A stretch of 64,000 nt of DNA from an uncultured Candidatus Saccharibacteria bacterium (GTDB taxonomy: Bacteria > Patescibacteriota > Saccharimonadia > Saccharimonadales > Saccharimonadaceae). Position numbers and translations under genes: made by a program. Location of the stretch: the NCBI GenBank assembly GCA_947307225.1, contig CAMZIL010000004.1, positions 1 through 64,000 on the forward strand, written 5' to 3'. The first letter of the stretch is position 1. Every line of letters begins with the position of its first letter. The notes under the pieces are model-generated. The model saw only the letters and a program-made list of their open reading frames with translations. It made no database searches and was not told the DNA's origin. This document shows positions 1 to 8,714 of this stretch, in pieces.

Positions 1-78
1 GCTGAGTGCCGCCCTGGTTCTGCTGAGTACCATTCTGCTGCTGAGTGCCGCCCTGATTCTGCTGAGTACCATTCTGCT
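1..78. repeat. 39-bp tandem repeat, two copies, in-frame
   Basis: Positions 1..39 and 40..78 are direct copies differing at one base. The unit length is divisible by three and encodes the 13-residue Gln/Asn/Gly repeat of the minus-strand gene. More copies may lie outside the window. Confidence 0.9.
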
Positions 79-445
79 GAGGAGCGGTCTGGAAGTTAGC
101 CTTCCAGAATGCCCACCTGTCGCTGATTGCCTGCACCATCGTGGGTGTGATAGCGCAGTTCGGTGCTTCCACGGTGAACTTTTCTCTTACGGCGCCATTT
201 ACGGCAACCTGGGAAGTGCCATCGTAAGCGGTGGCGAGGTTCATGCGGCGGTTGCACCAGTCGATGAGCTCCTGCTGAAGCGCATTGATCTGCGCAGCGG
301 TGATGTTTCCGCCCGTAGGGGTCTTAACGATGAACTTGCCGACGTTGTCGGTCGGGTTGTTCATGATGAGAACGACGTCCGTTGCGGCATTTGCGCTGTT
401 CTGGCCGGATACGATACTACCTGTTACGTTATAAATCTTTTTCAT
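1..445 (-). CDS. hypothetical accessory protein, C-terminus beyond window edge
   Basis: This gene runs off the left edge; the first 148 codons are visible. The start is the ATG beginning at 445, eight bases after an AGGAGG. The protein begins MKKIYNVTGSIVSG, is rich in Asn and Thr, carries a segment with IDWCNRRMN near residue 65, and passes into Gln/Asn/Gly repeats at the edge (13-residue unit QQNGTQQNQGGTQ, two copies). I see no signal peptide or membrane segment and do not recognise the family. It has its own consensus promoter (629..657) and a long structured leader, the arrangement shared by other isolated unknown genes here (for example 10413..11060 and 39629..40903). The frame is open throughout and the ribosome site is strong, so a real gene is very likely; the function is unknown. 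Confidence 0.8.
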   Translation of the reverse strand, partial: MKKIYNVTGSIVSGQNSANAATDVVLIMNNPTDNVGKFIVKTPTGGNITAAQINALQQELIDWCNRRMNLATAYDGTSQVAVNGAVREKFTVEAPNCAITPTMVQAISDRWAFWKANFQTAPQQNGTQQNQGGTQQQNGTQQNQGGTQ

Positions 446-490
446 GCTATTTTCCTCCTGTAGCAATAGAATATTTTTTGCTTGGTAATG

Positions 491-553
491 GGATTATTCC
501 AAGCGTTAGACGCGGCAGAGGAGGGCTGCTACGCCTGACGCCTGGAACAATCC
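491..553 (-). promoter_or_regulatory. long leader hairpin of the edge gene
   Basis: In the 177-base leader, bases 553..538 (GGATTGTTCCAGGCGT) pair with 506..491 (ACGCTTGGAATAATCC) over 16 positions with two G-U pairs. The enclosed sequence can form a smaller GCAG/CTGC stem. Its position between promoter and ribosome site suggests an RNA-level control or stability element. No known riboswitch class was recognised. Confidence 0.55.
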
Positions 554-628
554 GAGGAGGTAAAGCTTGAATCAATCTATATCAATGACCTGAAAATGTG
601 CTGTGCTTCATTTCTGACGCACGTTTCC

Positions 629-657
629 ATTATATCACAGATAGTCTAAAAAGTCAA
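629..657 (-). promoter_or_regulatory. sigma70-type promoter of the edge gene
   Basis: Read on the minus strand: TTGACT at 657..652, a 17-base spacer, and TATAAT at 634..629. The predicted transcript starts near 622. Its first bases can fold as GTGC-g-TCA-GAAA-TGA-a-GCAC (622..603), a short stem with a GAAA loop. Confidence 0.85.
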
Positions 658-736
658 TAGCCATAAGCTAAAATTGACAGAAAATCAAGAAAAATGCCCC
701 ATTTGGGGGACATTTTGGGAATAACAGGGGTAAAAC

Positions 737-1951
737 CTAGCGGACGAGGGCAAATTTGTTCTTGCCGCGCTTGATAAGCGCAGTGTCGTTAATAGCCTGA
801 TCGTCGGTGGCCTTGATGCCATTTACAGAGATGGCGTTGCCGGCGATGAGTTTGCGACCTTCGCCCTTGCTTGCGGCGAGACCGGTCTCGACGAGAATGT
901 CGAGGAGTTGAGCGCCTTTAGCGGCAGTGGGGAAGCTATTTGCGAGCAAATCGAGCTCGTCGGCGGTTAGATCGGAGAGCTGGCCGTCGCCGAAGAGAAT
1001 GGCGGTGATTTTCTCGGCGGATTTGGCGGCATCAGCGCCATGGACGACCTCTGTAACTTTGCTGGCGAGCTGGCGCTGACCAAAGCGTGCGCCAGGGTTT
1101 TCGGCGTGCTTTGCAAGGATAGAATCGAGCTCTTCTGGGGTGACGAGCGTGTAATACTTGAAGAATTCTTCGAGGGTCTCGTCCGGTTGGTTGAGCCAGA
1201 ACTGATAAAAGTCGAAGATGCTGGTTTTGTTGGCGTCGAGCCAGACGGCGTTACCTTCGGATTTGCCGAATTTGCGGCCGGTGACCTTGTCAATGATGAG
1301 AGGGCAAGAGTAAGCGTCGGCTTTGGCGTTTTCGAGGCGACGAATTAGGTGAATGCCAGAGGTGCAGTTGCCGTACTGATCGGCACCGCAGAGCTGGAGA
1401 TCGACGTTGTGCGTGCGGAAAAGATGAAGGAAATCGTAGCCCTGAATGAGGGTGTAGCTGAACTCTGCATAAGAGATGCCGGAGCCGCCCTCGCCGATGC
1501 GAGCTTGAACAAATTGGCGGTCGAGAAGCTGGGTCATACTAAAGGCTTTGCCGATCTCGCGGAGGAATGGGAGGATTTTTACCTCGCCGAACCAATCGAG
1601 GTTGTCGAGAATCTTGGTGTCCTCTGGGGAGTGAGTAACGCGGACAATTTGCTTGGCGAGAGCGGCTTTGTTGGCAGCGATTTCGTCGAGACCCTTTAGG
1701 TCGCGCTCAACGGTATCCTTTGGATCGCCGATTTGGCCCGTGGCGCCACCGACAAGATAGTAAGGAGTATAGCCGTGGCGAACGAAGCAGGCGCACATCA
1801 TGAGAGCAGCGAGGTGGCCGATGTGAAGAGAATCGGCACTAGGGTCGGTGCCCCAATAAAAATTACGCGGAGCTTTGTCTAGGTCTGATATCTGGTCCAG
1901 CGTATGTTCGGCAACGAAGCCGCGCCACTGGAGCTCTTCGGATAATGTCAT
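737..1951 (-). CDS. tyrS: tyrosyl-tRNA synthetase
   Basis: Charges tRNA-Tyr with tyrosine in the cytoplasm. Class I signature HIGH is at residues 43-46 (DSLHIGHL), the second signature is KFGKS (about residue 230), and an S4-type RNA-binding domain closes the protein (KGEGRKLIAGNAISVNG). Length from the chosen start is 404 residues, normal for the family. An upstream in-frame ATG at 1981 overlaps a TATAAT box (1985..1980), so it should lie outside the transcript. The ATG at 1951 follows AAAGGAG at proper spacing and begins MTLSEELQWRG, so it is preferred. The gene is transcribed away from the large surface-protein gene at 2079. Confidence 0.95.
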   Translation of the reverse strand: MTLSEELQWRGFVAEHTLDQISDLDKAPRNFYWGTDPSADSLHIGHLAALMMCACFVRHGYTPYYLVGGATGQIGDPKDTVERDLKGLDEIAANKAALAKQIVRVTHSPEDTKILDNLDWFGEVKILPFLREIGKAFSMTQLLDRQFVQARIGEGGSGISYAEFSYTLIQGYDFLHLFRTHNVDLQLCGADQYGNCTSGIHLIRRLENAKADAYSCPLIIDKVTGRKFGKSEGNAVWLDANKTSIFDFYQFWLNQPDETLEEFFKYYTLVTPEELDSILAKHAENPGARFGQRQLASKVTEVVHGADAAKSAEKITAILFGDGQLSDLTADELDLLANSFPTAAKGAQLLDILVETGLAASKGEGRKLIAGNAISVNGIKATDDQAINDTALIKRGKNKFALVR

Positions 1952-1979
1952 GGAATACTCCTTTATATTTAACTTTTTC

Positions 1980-1985
1980 ATTATA
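1980..1985 (-). promoter_or_regulatory. -10 box of tyrS
   Basis: TATAAT on the minus strand, 28 bases before the chosen start codon. The -35 region (2008..2003, TTCCCT) is poor. The box overlaps the first in-frame ATG and so argues against that start. Confidence 0.55.
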
Positions 1986-2009
1986 TAACAGGGGAGGGAA
2001 AAAGGGAAC

Positions 2010-2038
2010 TTGCGCTACGAAAATGCTTATGTTTTAAT
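2010..2038 (+). promoter_or_regulatory. promoter of the BspA-like surface protein
   Basis: TTGCGC (2010..2015), 17-base spacer, TTTAAT (2033..2038) preceded by TG at the extended -10 position. The transcript would start about 34 bases before the ATG at 2079. Confidence 0.5.
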
Positions 2039-2078
2039 GATAGTATATAGGGTCAAAATAGGTCATTAGGAGAGGTTA

Positions 2079-5000
2079 ATGTCCAAAAACAAACACGTAG
2101 TGAAAATGTTTTTGCTACTTTTTGCCGTATTTTTCGCGGCGTTATTTTTGAATGATTCCGTATTTGCCGTGAGTGTAGAGCGCGGCATCGTTGAAGATGG
2201 CAACCATATCAGATGGGAATATAGCCTGCAAACAGATGGCGAAGGAAAATCGTTGTCGGTGATGTTTTATGATAAGCCGGCAGGGCTAACGACGGTAACG
2301 GTGCCGTCTTTGGCTGATTTTCTCTCTTTGGTGCCAAATGCTCCAGCGAATCTCGATACTTATTATTTGAGAGACGCTGATACTAATGCGCAAGATGAGG
2401 CGTATCCGGATTATACTCGCCGTGAAGCAACTGCCGATACGACGAAGCTCGACATGGCCAATACCTCTAAAATTCAGGTCATGGGCGTGAAGCCGATTAT
2501 CGACAAGAATGTTGAAACGGAGCTCGTTTTTGGCCCAAATATGGTGATCGGTGATGTCCCGGCCTGGACGCTTTCGGCGACGCTCTGCGATATGGAAAGA
2601 GCAGACTGGGGCGAGGGTCCATTTTACTATTGCCAAACGTGGGATAGTACCAAGGTCCATGAAGATGAGCTCTTCCTGTCTAGCGCTGATATCCCTGGCT
2701 GGGACGACAAGACAGCGAGCGAAAAGGCGGCGTTTGTGCCTACCATGGAGACGCTGGGTTGCCTTGGAATTACGGACGATGATCGAGTTCCAGCTAGCGA
2801 GTACGCTACGCATGCTTGCTATTACATAAGTACGAATGATGTTAGGGTTGTGAGCATCCGTTCTGGCGGTGCATTCCGTGGATATAAACTGAAGCTGACA
2901 AATTTCAACGAAGATAATTTCAATTATATCGGTTGGGATAGCTTTAGGGATTCGACGCTCGATGTTGCGCATACGACGATGACGATTACCGGCGATGCTT
3001 TCTTGGGCGGCGATATTTTCCGCAACTCAAATGTGAAAAATGTTTCGATCCAGACGACAACCTACGGCACTGGTTTGTTCAGGGATTGTCGTGGCCTCGA
3101 GTCGGTTTCATTTGGTAACAATGTTACGATGATTAATCCAGACACCTTTGCTGGGTCGGGCCTAACTACGATTAGTTTTGCAAATACGAATATTACACGG
3201 ATTGGTGCGCGTGCATTTGATGGTGCAAGTTTGACGAACATTGATCTGACAAATATCCAGCGCATTAATTACAGCGCGTTTGAGGGAAACGATATTAAGG
3301 AATTATATCTACCGAAATCGATCAATTACCTCGAATCTAATCTGTTTTATGGCAATAAAAACCTCAAGAAAGTCACAGTTGCGTATGACACATTGACGAG
3401 TGGCACGACTCTGCCATTTTATATTGTCCTTGATGGCAAAGTGCGCGGTTTGAGCGATGATAATGCCGCGGAGAACCATATTGAGGAATTGATTGTACTC
3501 GCGCCGTACGCTGACGGCGAAGCAGTGAGCGCAACGCACGTAAGCTACGACGACTATCGATGGCATTATGATGCAAAGACGCAGGAGCATCGTCCAAATG
3601 AGCGGATTGATCGTTCCTCGGGTAATAACTATGGCGCAATTAGCGATACGGCATATGGATCGTCGGGCAACTTTAAGTTTGAGGATGATTATGCTGATGT
3701 GGATAGTAAGAAAAACGTAGTTGCACCGATTTACTTTACGGATATGCACGCGCTGAAGAAGCTCACGGTTGGTGATGGCTATGAATATATTGGTAGCTCG
3801 GCATTTTGGACGGCCGCTCAGAATACATGGGGCAACATGTGGGTATATCACATTAGCGACCCAGACTATAGGCCATCCGATCCAAGACCGCTTGAAGAAA
3901 TTAATTTACCAGAAGGCCTGAAGGGTGTTGGCAACCTTGCATTTGAGGAAATTTGGAGCGAAAACCTGAAGCTGAAATTGCCGAAGAGCCTTGAATTTAT
4001 TGGCATGGGCGCGTTTCGTAAACTATGGAATTATAAGTTTGATTTTGACCTCCCGAACTTGAAATATTTAGGTGATTACGCCTTTGAGTCGACGATGGCT
4101 CAAAATATCATTCTCCACGACAAGATGTTCTATTACGGCGAACACGTTTTCTCGAACTGTATGTCGATCAAAGACATTACGATCGACTATGATATTTTCA
4201 ACCCAGAGTTGAGAACAGTCTGGGCGGGCTCTTATCTCTCGACGGCGGCTGGTTCGGTTAACCACGAGAACAATTTCCGCGAGCAGTTTGGTGAATGGTA
4301 TAGCTCTATGTATAGCATCTCTGACGAAGCGATTGCACGTTGGGGCGCAGAGGTCGGCTATTACCCATTCAACTGGTCCGGCAAATTCCAGAAGTTTGGC
4401 AAGATTACATTTACCGATAAAGTCATTCATGAAGTTCCGATGCTAGAAAAGGTAACAGTCCAAGAATGGTGGGGCGGTACAACTACTTCGGATCGCAGAT
4501 TTGATGAGGTTACGGATCTGTTCTTTGGCCATTTGATTGCCGACGAGGTGGATCTTAGCAAAACTGGCTGGAAGATCCTGCCTCCGAACGCTTTCAACAA
4601 CTCGAGGATTGGAAAAATTAAGCTTCCAGAACATCTCGAAGCGCTTGGCGCGGGGACATTTAGTCAGTTAGTGACGGACCAAGAGCTTGTATTGCCGGAT
4701 ACCCTCAAATATATCGGTGCGAGCGCATTTGAAGGGTATTACACGTGGAGCAATGACGACTATGCGCCGCCAGTAATCAAGAGCCTGCCAAGCTCGCTAG
4801 AATATATTGGCGACGAGGCGTTCTGGGGCGACTATAACCTTGCTGCGGATTTGAATGCGCCGAACTTGAAATACATTGGTATTCGCGCGTTTTGGGGCAC
4901 GAATGTGCGCGACGTGTTGATTCCAAATGGAGTGAAAAGGTTGCGCGAAGGCACTTTCGCGAATGCGCCGTCACTACGCGATATTACAATTGATGCTGAT

Positions 5001-7100
5001 TTTGGCGCGATTGTAGCACCGACCGCGGTCGATCAATTTGAAACGCCGCAGTTAATCAAGAATTACATTAATGATCCAGAAGCGGAAAGGTACTATTTGC
5101 TAGGGAGGAAATGGGCAGCCAAGTATGATGATTCGTTTGTGTGCGAATCGGAAGATGACTGGACTTATGGCAGCAAATGTGTAATCGGGAAAGACTACGA
5201 AACTTTCTATACTATCTTTAATGGTATTAATAAGAGAGATTCTTCCGATACGACGAATTACCAATCGACGGTTGGTGGTGATTTCGGTACATTGACCTTC
5301 ACGGACAAGAACGTGACCGAGCTTGGTGGTATGATTGGCAACTTCTCATATCTATCATTCGATCGTGTCGATATGGGCGCCGCCAAATGGAAGAAAACGA
5401 CGATTCCGCAGTCTGCGTTCAAGAAGGCAAATATTGGCGTCTTGGTTTTGCCGCGTGGCCTCGAGACCGTGACGTCGACGACATTTGAAGAAGCGACGAT
5501 CGACGAACCGTTCGCTTTGCCGACGACGCTCAAAGAGCTCGGCTACGGTGCTTTCCAGTGGGCAAAAGGCACAATTACAAATATGTTGCCGAATGGCGTG
5601 GAGACTGTTGGCACGGCGGCGTTCTATTCGGCGGATATGACGGATAATTTGGTGGTTCCAGATTCGGTTTCGAAGATTGGCTGGTCGGCCTTTAACGCCG
5701 GAAGTGCAGATGTTTTCTACGATACGGTTTTGCTGAAGCCAAGTTTGACTAAAGAAAACTCCTCCGATCAGCTAGTGCATACGTTGTTCTGGAAGGCAAA
5801 GATGGATAAACTTACGGTCGAATCGTCGACTTTAGCTGGTTACGAGAGGGGCAACGGCGATGCTCCGGGCAACCAGGAATTTTATAACATGAAATTCAAA
5901 GAGGTCGTAATTACGAAGTTGCCAAAGATTACGTTCGGTGCGTTTGATGAATGTGGAAACCTCGAAAAAGTTGATCTCTCGGCGGATAGTGCGCTTCGTA
6001 CGATTGCCGGAGAGGCGTTCAAGAAGGCGAAGAAACTCCATATCATCAAGTTCTCACCAGCAATAAAGAACGAGACGGTGACGATCGGCAAGTATGCCTT
6101 TATGGGCACTGCATTCACGACGATTGGCGATTCTACGAAAGAATTCGACTTGAGGGCAGCAAAATTTAGCGGTGTCGATGGCTTTGCGTTTGCCGATATG
6201 CCAAAGTTGAGCACGGTTGATGTGCCAGGCACATTTAGCAGTGGGACAATTCCAGAAGCGACGTTTTACAATGACCCAGAATTGACGCAGGCAACGGTCG
6301 ACTACAAGATTACGCTAATTGGCAATGCGGCGTTTGCGAACGACAATAAGCTCGAACGCATCTTCATCTGGGGCGATACGGTTGTCTTGGATGAAAACTT
6401 GCCAGATTATGTACCGCCTATCCGTGGCGGCATGGGAGCCGATGGCGATGAATTAGAAGGTGCTGGTCCGACGATTCCGGAGGGAACTGATATCTATGCA
6501 TATTCTGTTGCGGCAACGAAAGAATACGCTGCGTTTGGTGGTCGCGAGAATTTCGAGGGGACCTTCTATCCATTAGACGAGGTGCTTTATATTACGTCGA
6601 ACAAAAAGAATGTCAGATTGAACGATGCGGAAGACGATTTCGACAAGACGGGACTAAAGATCTATGCGATGCGTCGCGATGGCGTGATCTTGCAATCGGA
6701 CAACTGGGGTGTATTCTCCGGCAAGGCGTTCCCGCGTAGCTCATCGACGCTCAACTTCGCAAAGATGGAGGCGACGATTGCGGAAAATCCAGTCTTTGGT
6801 ACGATTTGGGATACGCCGGTTCCGATAAGTGAGCTGGATTTTGGCAATGAAAACTTTGCGCAGATTGGCTTTGAGATGCAGAGAAATGCGGATAACAAAG
6901 TCGAATTGATCAATGTGATTTATACCGATAAATACACGCTCGGTAAATCCGATACCGACCTCGAGCCGGATCGCTCGATTTTGCCGCCAATTACGCACGA
7001 TACAGTATGGTTCTATGTTGCAGCATTGCTTGGCTCGGTAATCGCACTCACGCGCGCTGCAGTGGTGTTTGCGCGCCGTTCTCGCCGCTCACGCGCGTAA
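2079..7100 (+). CDS. giant BspA-like leucine-rich-repeat surface protein
   Basis: A 1673-residue exported protein. Residues 1-30 form a signal peptide ending DSVFA. From about residue 270 to 1450 there are many repeats of the BspA / Treponema type (LRR_5), recognisable as I..xAF, LPxxLxxIGxxAF and VxxIGxxAF patterns. The C-terminus has ILPPITHD, a hydrophobic segment VWFYVAALLGSVIALTRAAV and a basic tail RRSRRSRA, which resembles a sortase sorting signal with P-x-T-x-D in place of LPxTG. Such proteins in other bacteria bind host cells, fibronectin or partner bacteria; here adhesion is inferred. The start follows AGGAGAGG. The only close neighbours are tyrS (divergent) and a tRNA gene, so it appears to be a single-gene unit. 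Confidence 0.88.
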   Translation: MSKNKHVVKMFLLLFAVFFAALFLNDSVFAVSVERGIVEDGNHIRWEYSLQTDGEGKSLSVMFYDKPAGLTTVTVPSLADFLSLVPNAPANLDTYYLRDADTNAQDEAYPDYTRREATADTTKLDMANTSKIQVMGVKPIIDKNVETELVFGPNMVIGDVPAWTLSATLCDMERADWGEGPFYYCQTWDSTKVHEDELFLSSADIPGWDDKTASEKAAFVPTMETLGCLGITDDDRVPASEYATHACYYISTNDVRVVSIRSGGAFRGYKLKLTNFNEDNFNYIGWDSFRDSTLDVAHTTMTITGDAFLGGDIFRNSNVKNVSIQTTTYGTGLFRDCRGLESVSFGNNVTMINPDTFAGSGLTTISFANTNITRIGARAFDGASLTNIDLTNIQRINYSAFEGNDIKELYLPKSINYLESNLFYGNKNLKKVTVAYDTLTSGTTLPFYIVLDGKVRGLSDDNAAENHIEELIVLAPYADGEAVSATHVSYDDYRWHYDAKTQEHRPNERIDRSSGNNYGAISDTAYGSSGNFKFEDDYADVDSKKNVVAPIYFTDMHALKKLTVGDGYEYIGSSAFWTAAQNTWGNMWVYHISDPDYRPSDPRPLEEINLPEGLKGVGNLAFEEIWSENLKLKLPKSLEFIGMGAFRKLWNYKFDFDLPNLKYLGDYAFESTMAQNIILHDKMFYYGEHVFSNCMSIKDITIDYDIFNPELRTVWAGSYLSTAAGSVNHENNFREQFGEWYSSMYSISDEAIARWGAEVGYYPFNWSGKFQKFGKITFTDKVIHEVPMLEKVTVQEWWGGTTTSDRRFDEVTDLFFGHLIADEVDLSKTGWKILPPNAFNNSRIGKIKLPEHLEALGAGTFSQLVTDQELVLPDTLKYIGASAFEGYYTWSNDDYAPPVIKSLPSSLEYIGDEAFWGDYNLAADLNAPNLKYIGIRAFWGTNVRDVLIPNGVKRLREGTFANAPSLRDITIDADFGAIVAPTAVDQFETPQLIKNYINDPEAERYYLLGRKWAAKYDDSFVCESEDDWTYGSKCVIGKDYETFYTIFNGINKRDSSDTTNYQSTVGGDFGTLTFTDKNVTELGGMIGNFSYLSFDRVDMGAAKWKKTTIPQSAFKKANIGVLVLPRGLETVTSTTFEEATIDEPFALPTTLKELGYGAFQWAKGTITNMLPNGVETVGTAAFYSADMTDNLVVPDSVSKIGWSAFNAGSADVFYDTVLLKPSLTKENSSDQLVHTLFWKAKMDKLTVESSTLAGYERGNGDAPGNQEFYNMKFKEVVITKLPKITFGAFDECGNLEKVDLSADSALRTIAGEAFKKAKKLHIIKFSPAIKNETVTIGKYAFMGTAFTTIGDSTKEFDLRAAKFSGVDGFAFADMPKLSTVDVPGTFSSGTIPEATFYNDPELTQATVDYKITLIGNAAFANDNKLERIFIWGDTVVLDENLPDYVPPIRGGMGADGDELEGAGPTIPEGTDIYAYSVAATKEYAAFGGRENFEGTFYPLDEVLYITSNKKNVRLNDAEDDFDKTGLKIYAMRRDGVILQSDNWGVFSGKAFPRSSSTLNFAKMEATIAENPVFGTIWDTPVPISELDFGNENFAQIGFEMQRNADNKVELINVIYTDKYTLGKSDTDLEPDRSILPPITHDTVWFYVAALLGSVIALTRAAVVFARRSRRSRA

Positions 7101-7111
7101 AGAGCAGCGAT

Positions 7112-7140
7112 TTGAGAAGTGGTAGAAAAACTGATAATAT
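7112..7140 (+). promoter_or_regulatory. promoter of tRNA-Arg(TCT)
   Basis: TTGAGA (7112..7117), 17-base spacer, TAATAT (7135..7140). The predicted start is 2-4 bases before the mature tRNA. Confidence 0.55.
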
Positions 7141-7149
7141 TACTGGTAT

Positions 7150-7224
7150 GGGCCCGTCGTTCAACGGATAGGACATACCCCCTCTAAGGGTACAATGCTG
7201 GTTCGATTCCAGCCGGGCCTACCA
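7150..7224 (+). tRNA. tRNA-Arg(TCT), with C at position 33
   Basis: A 75-base cloverleaf with encoded CCA. Acceptor stem GGGCCCG/CGGGCCT, D stem GTTC/GGAC, anticodon stem TACCC/GGGTA, T stem GCTGG/CCAGC with loop TTCGATT. The anticodon loop is CCTCTAA, giving anticodon TCT but placing C, not the near-universal U, at position 33. Confidence 0.88.
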
Positions 7225-7241
7225 TACTGGAATTGAAGAAC

Positions 7242-7267
7242 AAAAAACAGGCATACGCCTGTTTTTT
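7242..7267. terminator. bidirectional Rho-independent terminator
   Basis: AAAAAACAGGC-ATAC-GCCTGTTTTTT: an 11-bp stem whose A and T runs work on both strands. It ends the tRNA-Arg transcript on plus and the zinc-ribbon membrane protein gene on minus. Confidence 0.85.
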
Positions 7268-7269
7268 GA

Positions 7270-7632
7270 TTAGATGATTTTCTTTTGCCAGGATTTTTGG
7301 CCGCATTTTGGGCAGCGTAGGTGGCGCGTGCGACCAAAGTGCATCGCTACAAAGATTGCGCCGAAGGTTGGGACATGTTTATGGCCGCATTTGGCGCATT
7401 GGTAATGCCCGGCGATCTGTTCGATTTTTAGGGCAAAGAACATGGCGACCGAAAAAATGATAAAGCCGACCACATACATTGCAATTGCGACGGGCAGGTT
7501 CGTCTCGACAATAGGAATTGCTAGGAAAATTGATGATATGAAAGAAGCGAGGCCGATGCCGCCAAGCACCCATTCGAATGATAAGAGTTGTTTGTCTTTG
7601 CGTTGGATTTCTTCGTTATTTTTCATGTCCAT
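7270..7632 (-). CDS. small membrane protein with C-terminal zinc ribbon
   Basis: A 120-residue protein of unknown role. Two membrane segments (about residues 20-40 and 46-68) are followed by a cytoplasmic zinc ribbon with CAKCGH near residue 79 and CPKCGQ near residue 106, four cysteines suited to bind Zn. The gene overlaps the end of the metallophosphoesterase gene. The first ATG is at 7632, and a second in-frame ATG at 7626 gives a 4-base ATGA overlap typical of translational coupling, so 7626 is an equally good start. The two genes are probably co-transcribed. No family was recognised beyond the ribbon. Confidence 0.75.
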   Translation of the reverse strand: MDMKNNEEIQRKDKQLLSFEWVLGGIGLASFISSIFLAIPIVETNLPVAIAMYVVGFIIFSVAMFFALKIEQIAGHYQCAKCGHKHVPTFGAIFVAMHFGRTRHLRCPKCGQKSWQKKII

Positions 7633-8591
7633 TTCTCATATTTTTTACGAATATCGGGTTTACGTGCGTAGACTTCATTGTGGCTGGTCTCGATCGTGGC
7701 ATAGTTTACCGGAAAAGCGCGGTTAAGAAAGCGGAGCGAGCCAGCGCCTTTTTGAATAGTCGTAACGGCGCCTAGAACGATGAGCTGGTCATCGTAGAGG
7801 CCAGTGCGGGTATTATGGTTTTTGAATAAATGTTTCGACGGTGTGATGATGCCAGCGCGACCGCGCCAGATTTCGTTCAAAAGAGGTGGAACGACGCCAT
7901 TATGCATGTGGCCAGCAAAGATGAAATCAAACTCGGATAGTTTGGCTTTGATGGCCCCGTCAAGAAGGTGGACAGGGGAGTGGATGAGCAAAATCTTGGT
8001 CTTATTTTTTGGTAATTTCGTCGTGAACTCGGCGAATTCGTCGAGTTTTTCGAGCAAAACATTTATATCTTCGCTGCCTGGGCTGAAAATATTGCCTTGT
8101 TTTTCGGTGACGTAATCGAACTGATAATAAACCGGCGGGAGGGTAAAGCCAAAGACGTAGAACTCGTCGTTTTCGAAACTGGCGTCATCGAGATAATGGA
8201 CATTTTCGATTTGTCCGATGGTCTTGAGGAAATCGTCGTTACGCTCGGCGATGTAGCCGCGATCTTTGCTGAGGCCGGATTTAAAGCCGGGTTTTTGGCG
8301 GTAAAAATCATGATTGCCGAGGCAGAGACAAACGGGCGCCACTTTGCCAAGGCGGGTGAGCCAAGCGCTCACGCGGGCGATTTCGTGCGGTTCGTCGACG
8401 GATTCTAGGGAATCGATTAAATCGCCGGAAATTGTAATGATTTGTGGCTTTTGCTGTTCGGCCTTTTTGGCGATCTGATCAAGATTGTCGGTTGTGCCAT
8501 CGCTAAAATGAATGTCGCTGATAGCAAAAATTTTGTGTTCTTTCTGATGGGGCTTGTAAAAACGGTAGCGGGAATGATAGAAGTTTTTCAT
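7623..8591 (-). CDS. calcineurin-like metallophosphoesterase
   Basis: A 322-residue phosphoesterase-fold protein. The metal-binding motifs appear in order: SDIH (residues 25-28), SGDLIDS (about 56), GNHD (about 95), HSP (about 197) and GHMHNG (about 226), which together bind two metal ions. Members hydrolyse phosphomono- or diesters; the layout recalls the YkuE-like group, but the substrate cannot be read from sequence. There is no signal peptide. The start is 7 bases after a TATAAT box (8604..8599) with no ribosome site, so the mRNA is predicted to be leaderless. It is coupled to the zinc-ribbon protein downstream. Confidence 0.85.
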   Translation of the reverse strand: MKNFYHSRYRFYKPHQKEHKIFAISDIHFSDGTTDNLDQIAKKAEQQKPQIITISGDLIDSLESVDEPHEIARVSAWLTRLGKVAPVCLCLGNHDFYRQKPGFKSGLSKDRGYIAERNDDFLKTIGQIENVHYLDDASFENDEFYVFGFTLPPVYYQFDYVTEKQGNIFSPGSEDINVLLEKLDEFAEFTTKLPKNKTKILLIHSPVHLLDGAIKAKLSEFDFIFAGHMHNGVVPPLLNEIWRGRAGIITPSKHLFKNHNTRTGLYDDQLIVLGAVTTIQKGAGSLRFLNRAFPVNYATIETSHNEVYARKPDIRKKYEKWT

Positions 8592-8638
8592 TGAAATTAT
8601 TATACCAGTTATGGCATATTTTTAGAGATTTTCGAGTC

Positions 8639-8667
8639 TTGTATAGACGGAGGAAATAACTTATGCT
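8639..8667 (+). promoter_or_regulatory. promoter of pyrG
   Basis: TTGTAT (8639..8644), 17-base spacer, TATGCT (8662..8667). The predicted start is about 40 bases before the pyrG ATG. Confidence 0.5.
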
Positions 8668-8714
8668 AGAGGTGTGTATTAATGGGTAGGGCAAGATAAG
8701 GAGGTGTGCCCAAG

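Noticed and set aside
1-78. Direct repeats at the window edge as a CRISPR array
   Set aside because: The two units are adjacent without spacers and the unit keeps the reading frame of a Gln/Asn/Gly-rich protein.
3309-3851. A 180-codon minus-strand frame inside the BspA-like gene
   Set aside because: Long antisense frames occur throughout this GC-balanced gene; the plus-strand frame has clear LRR repeats and a signal peptide.
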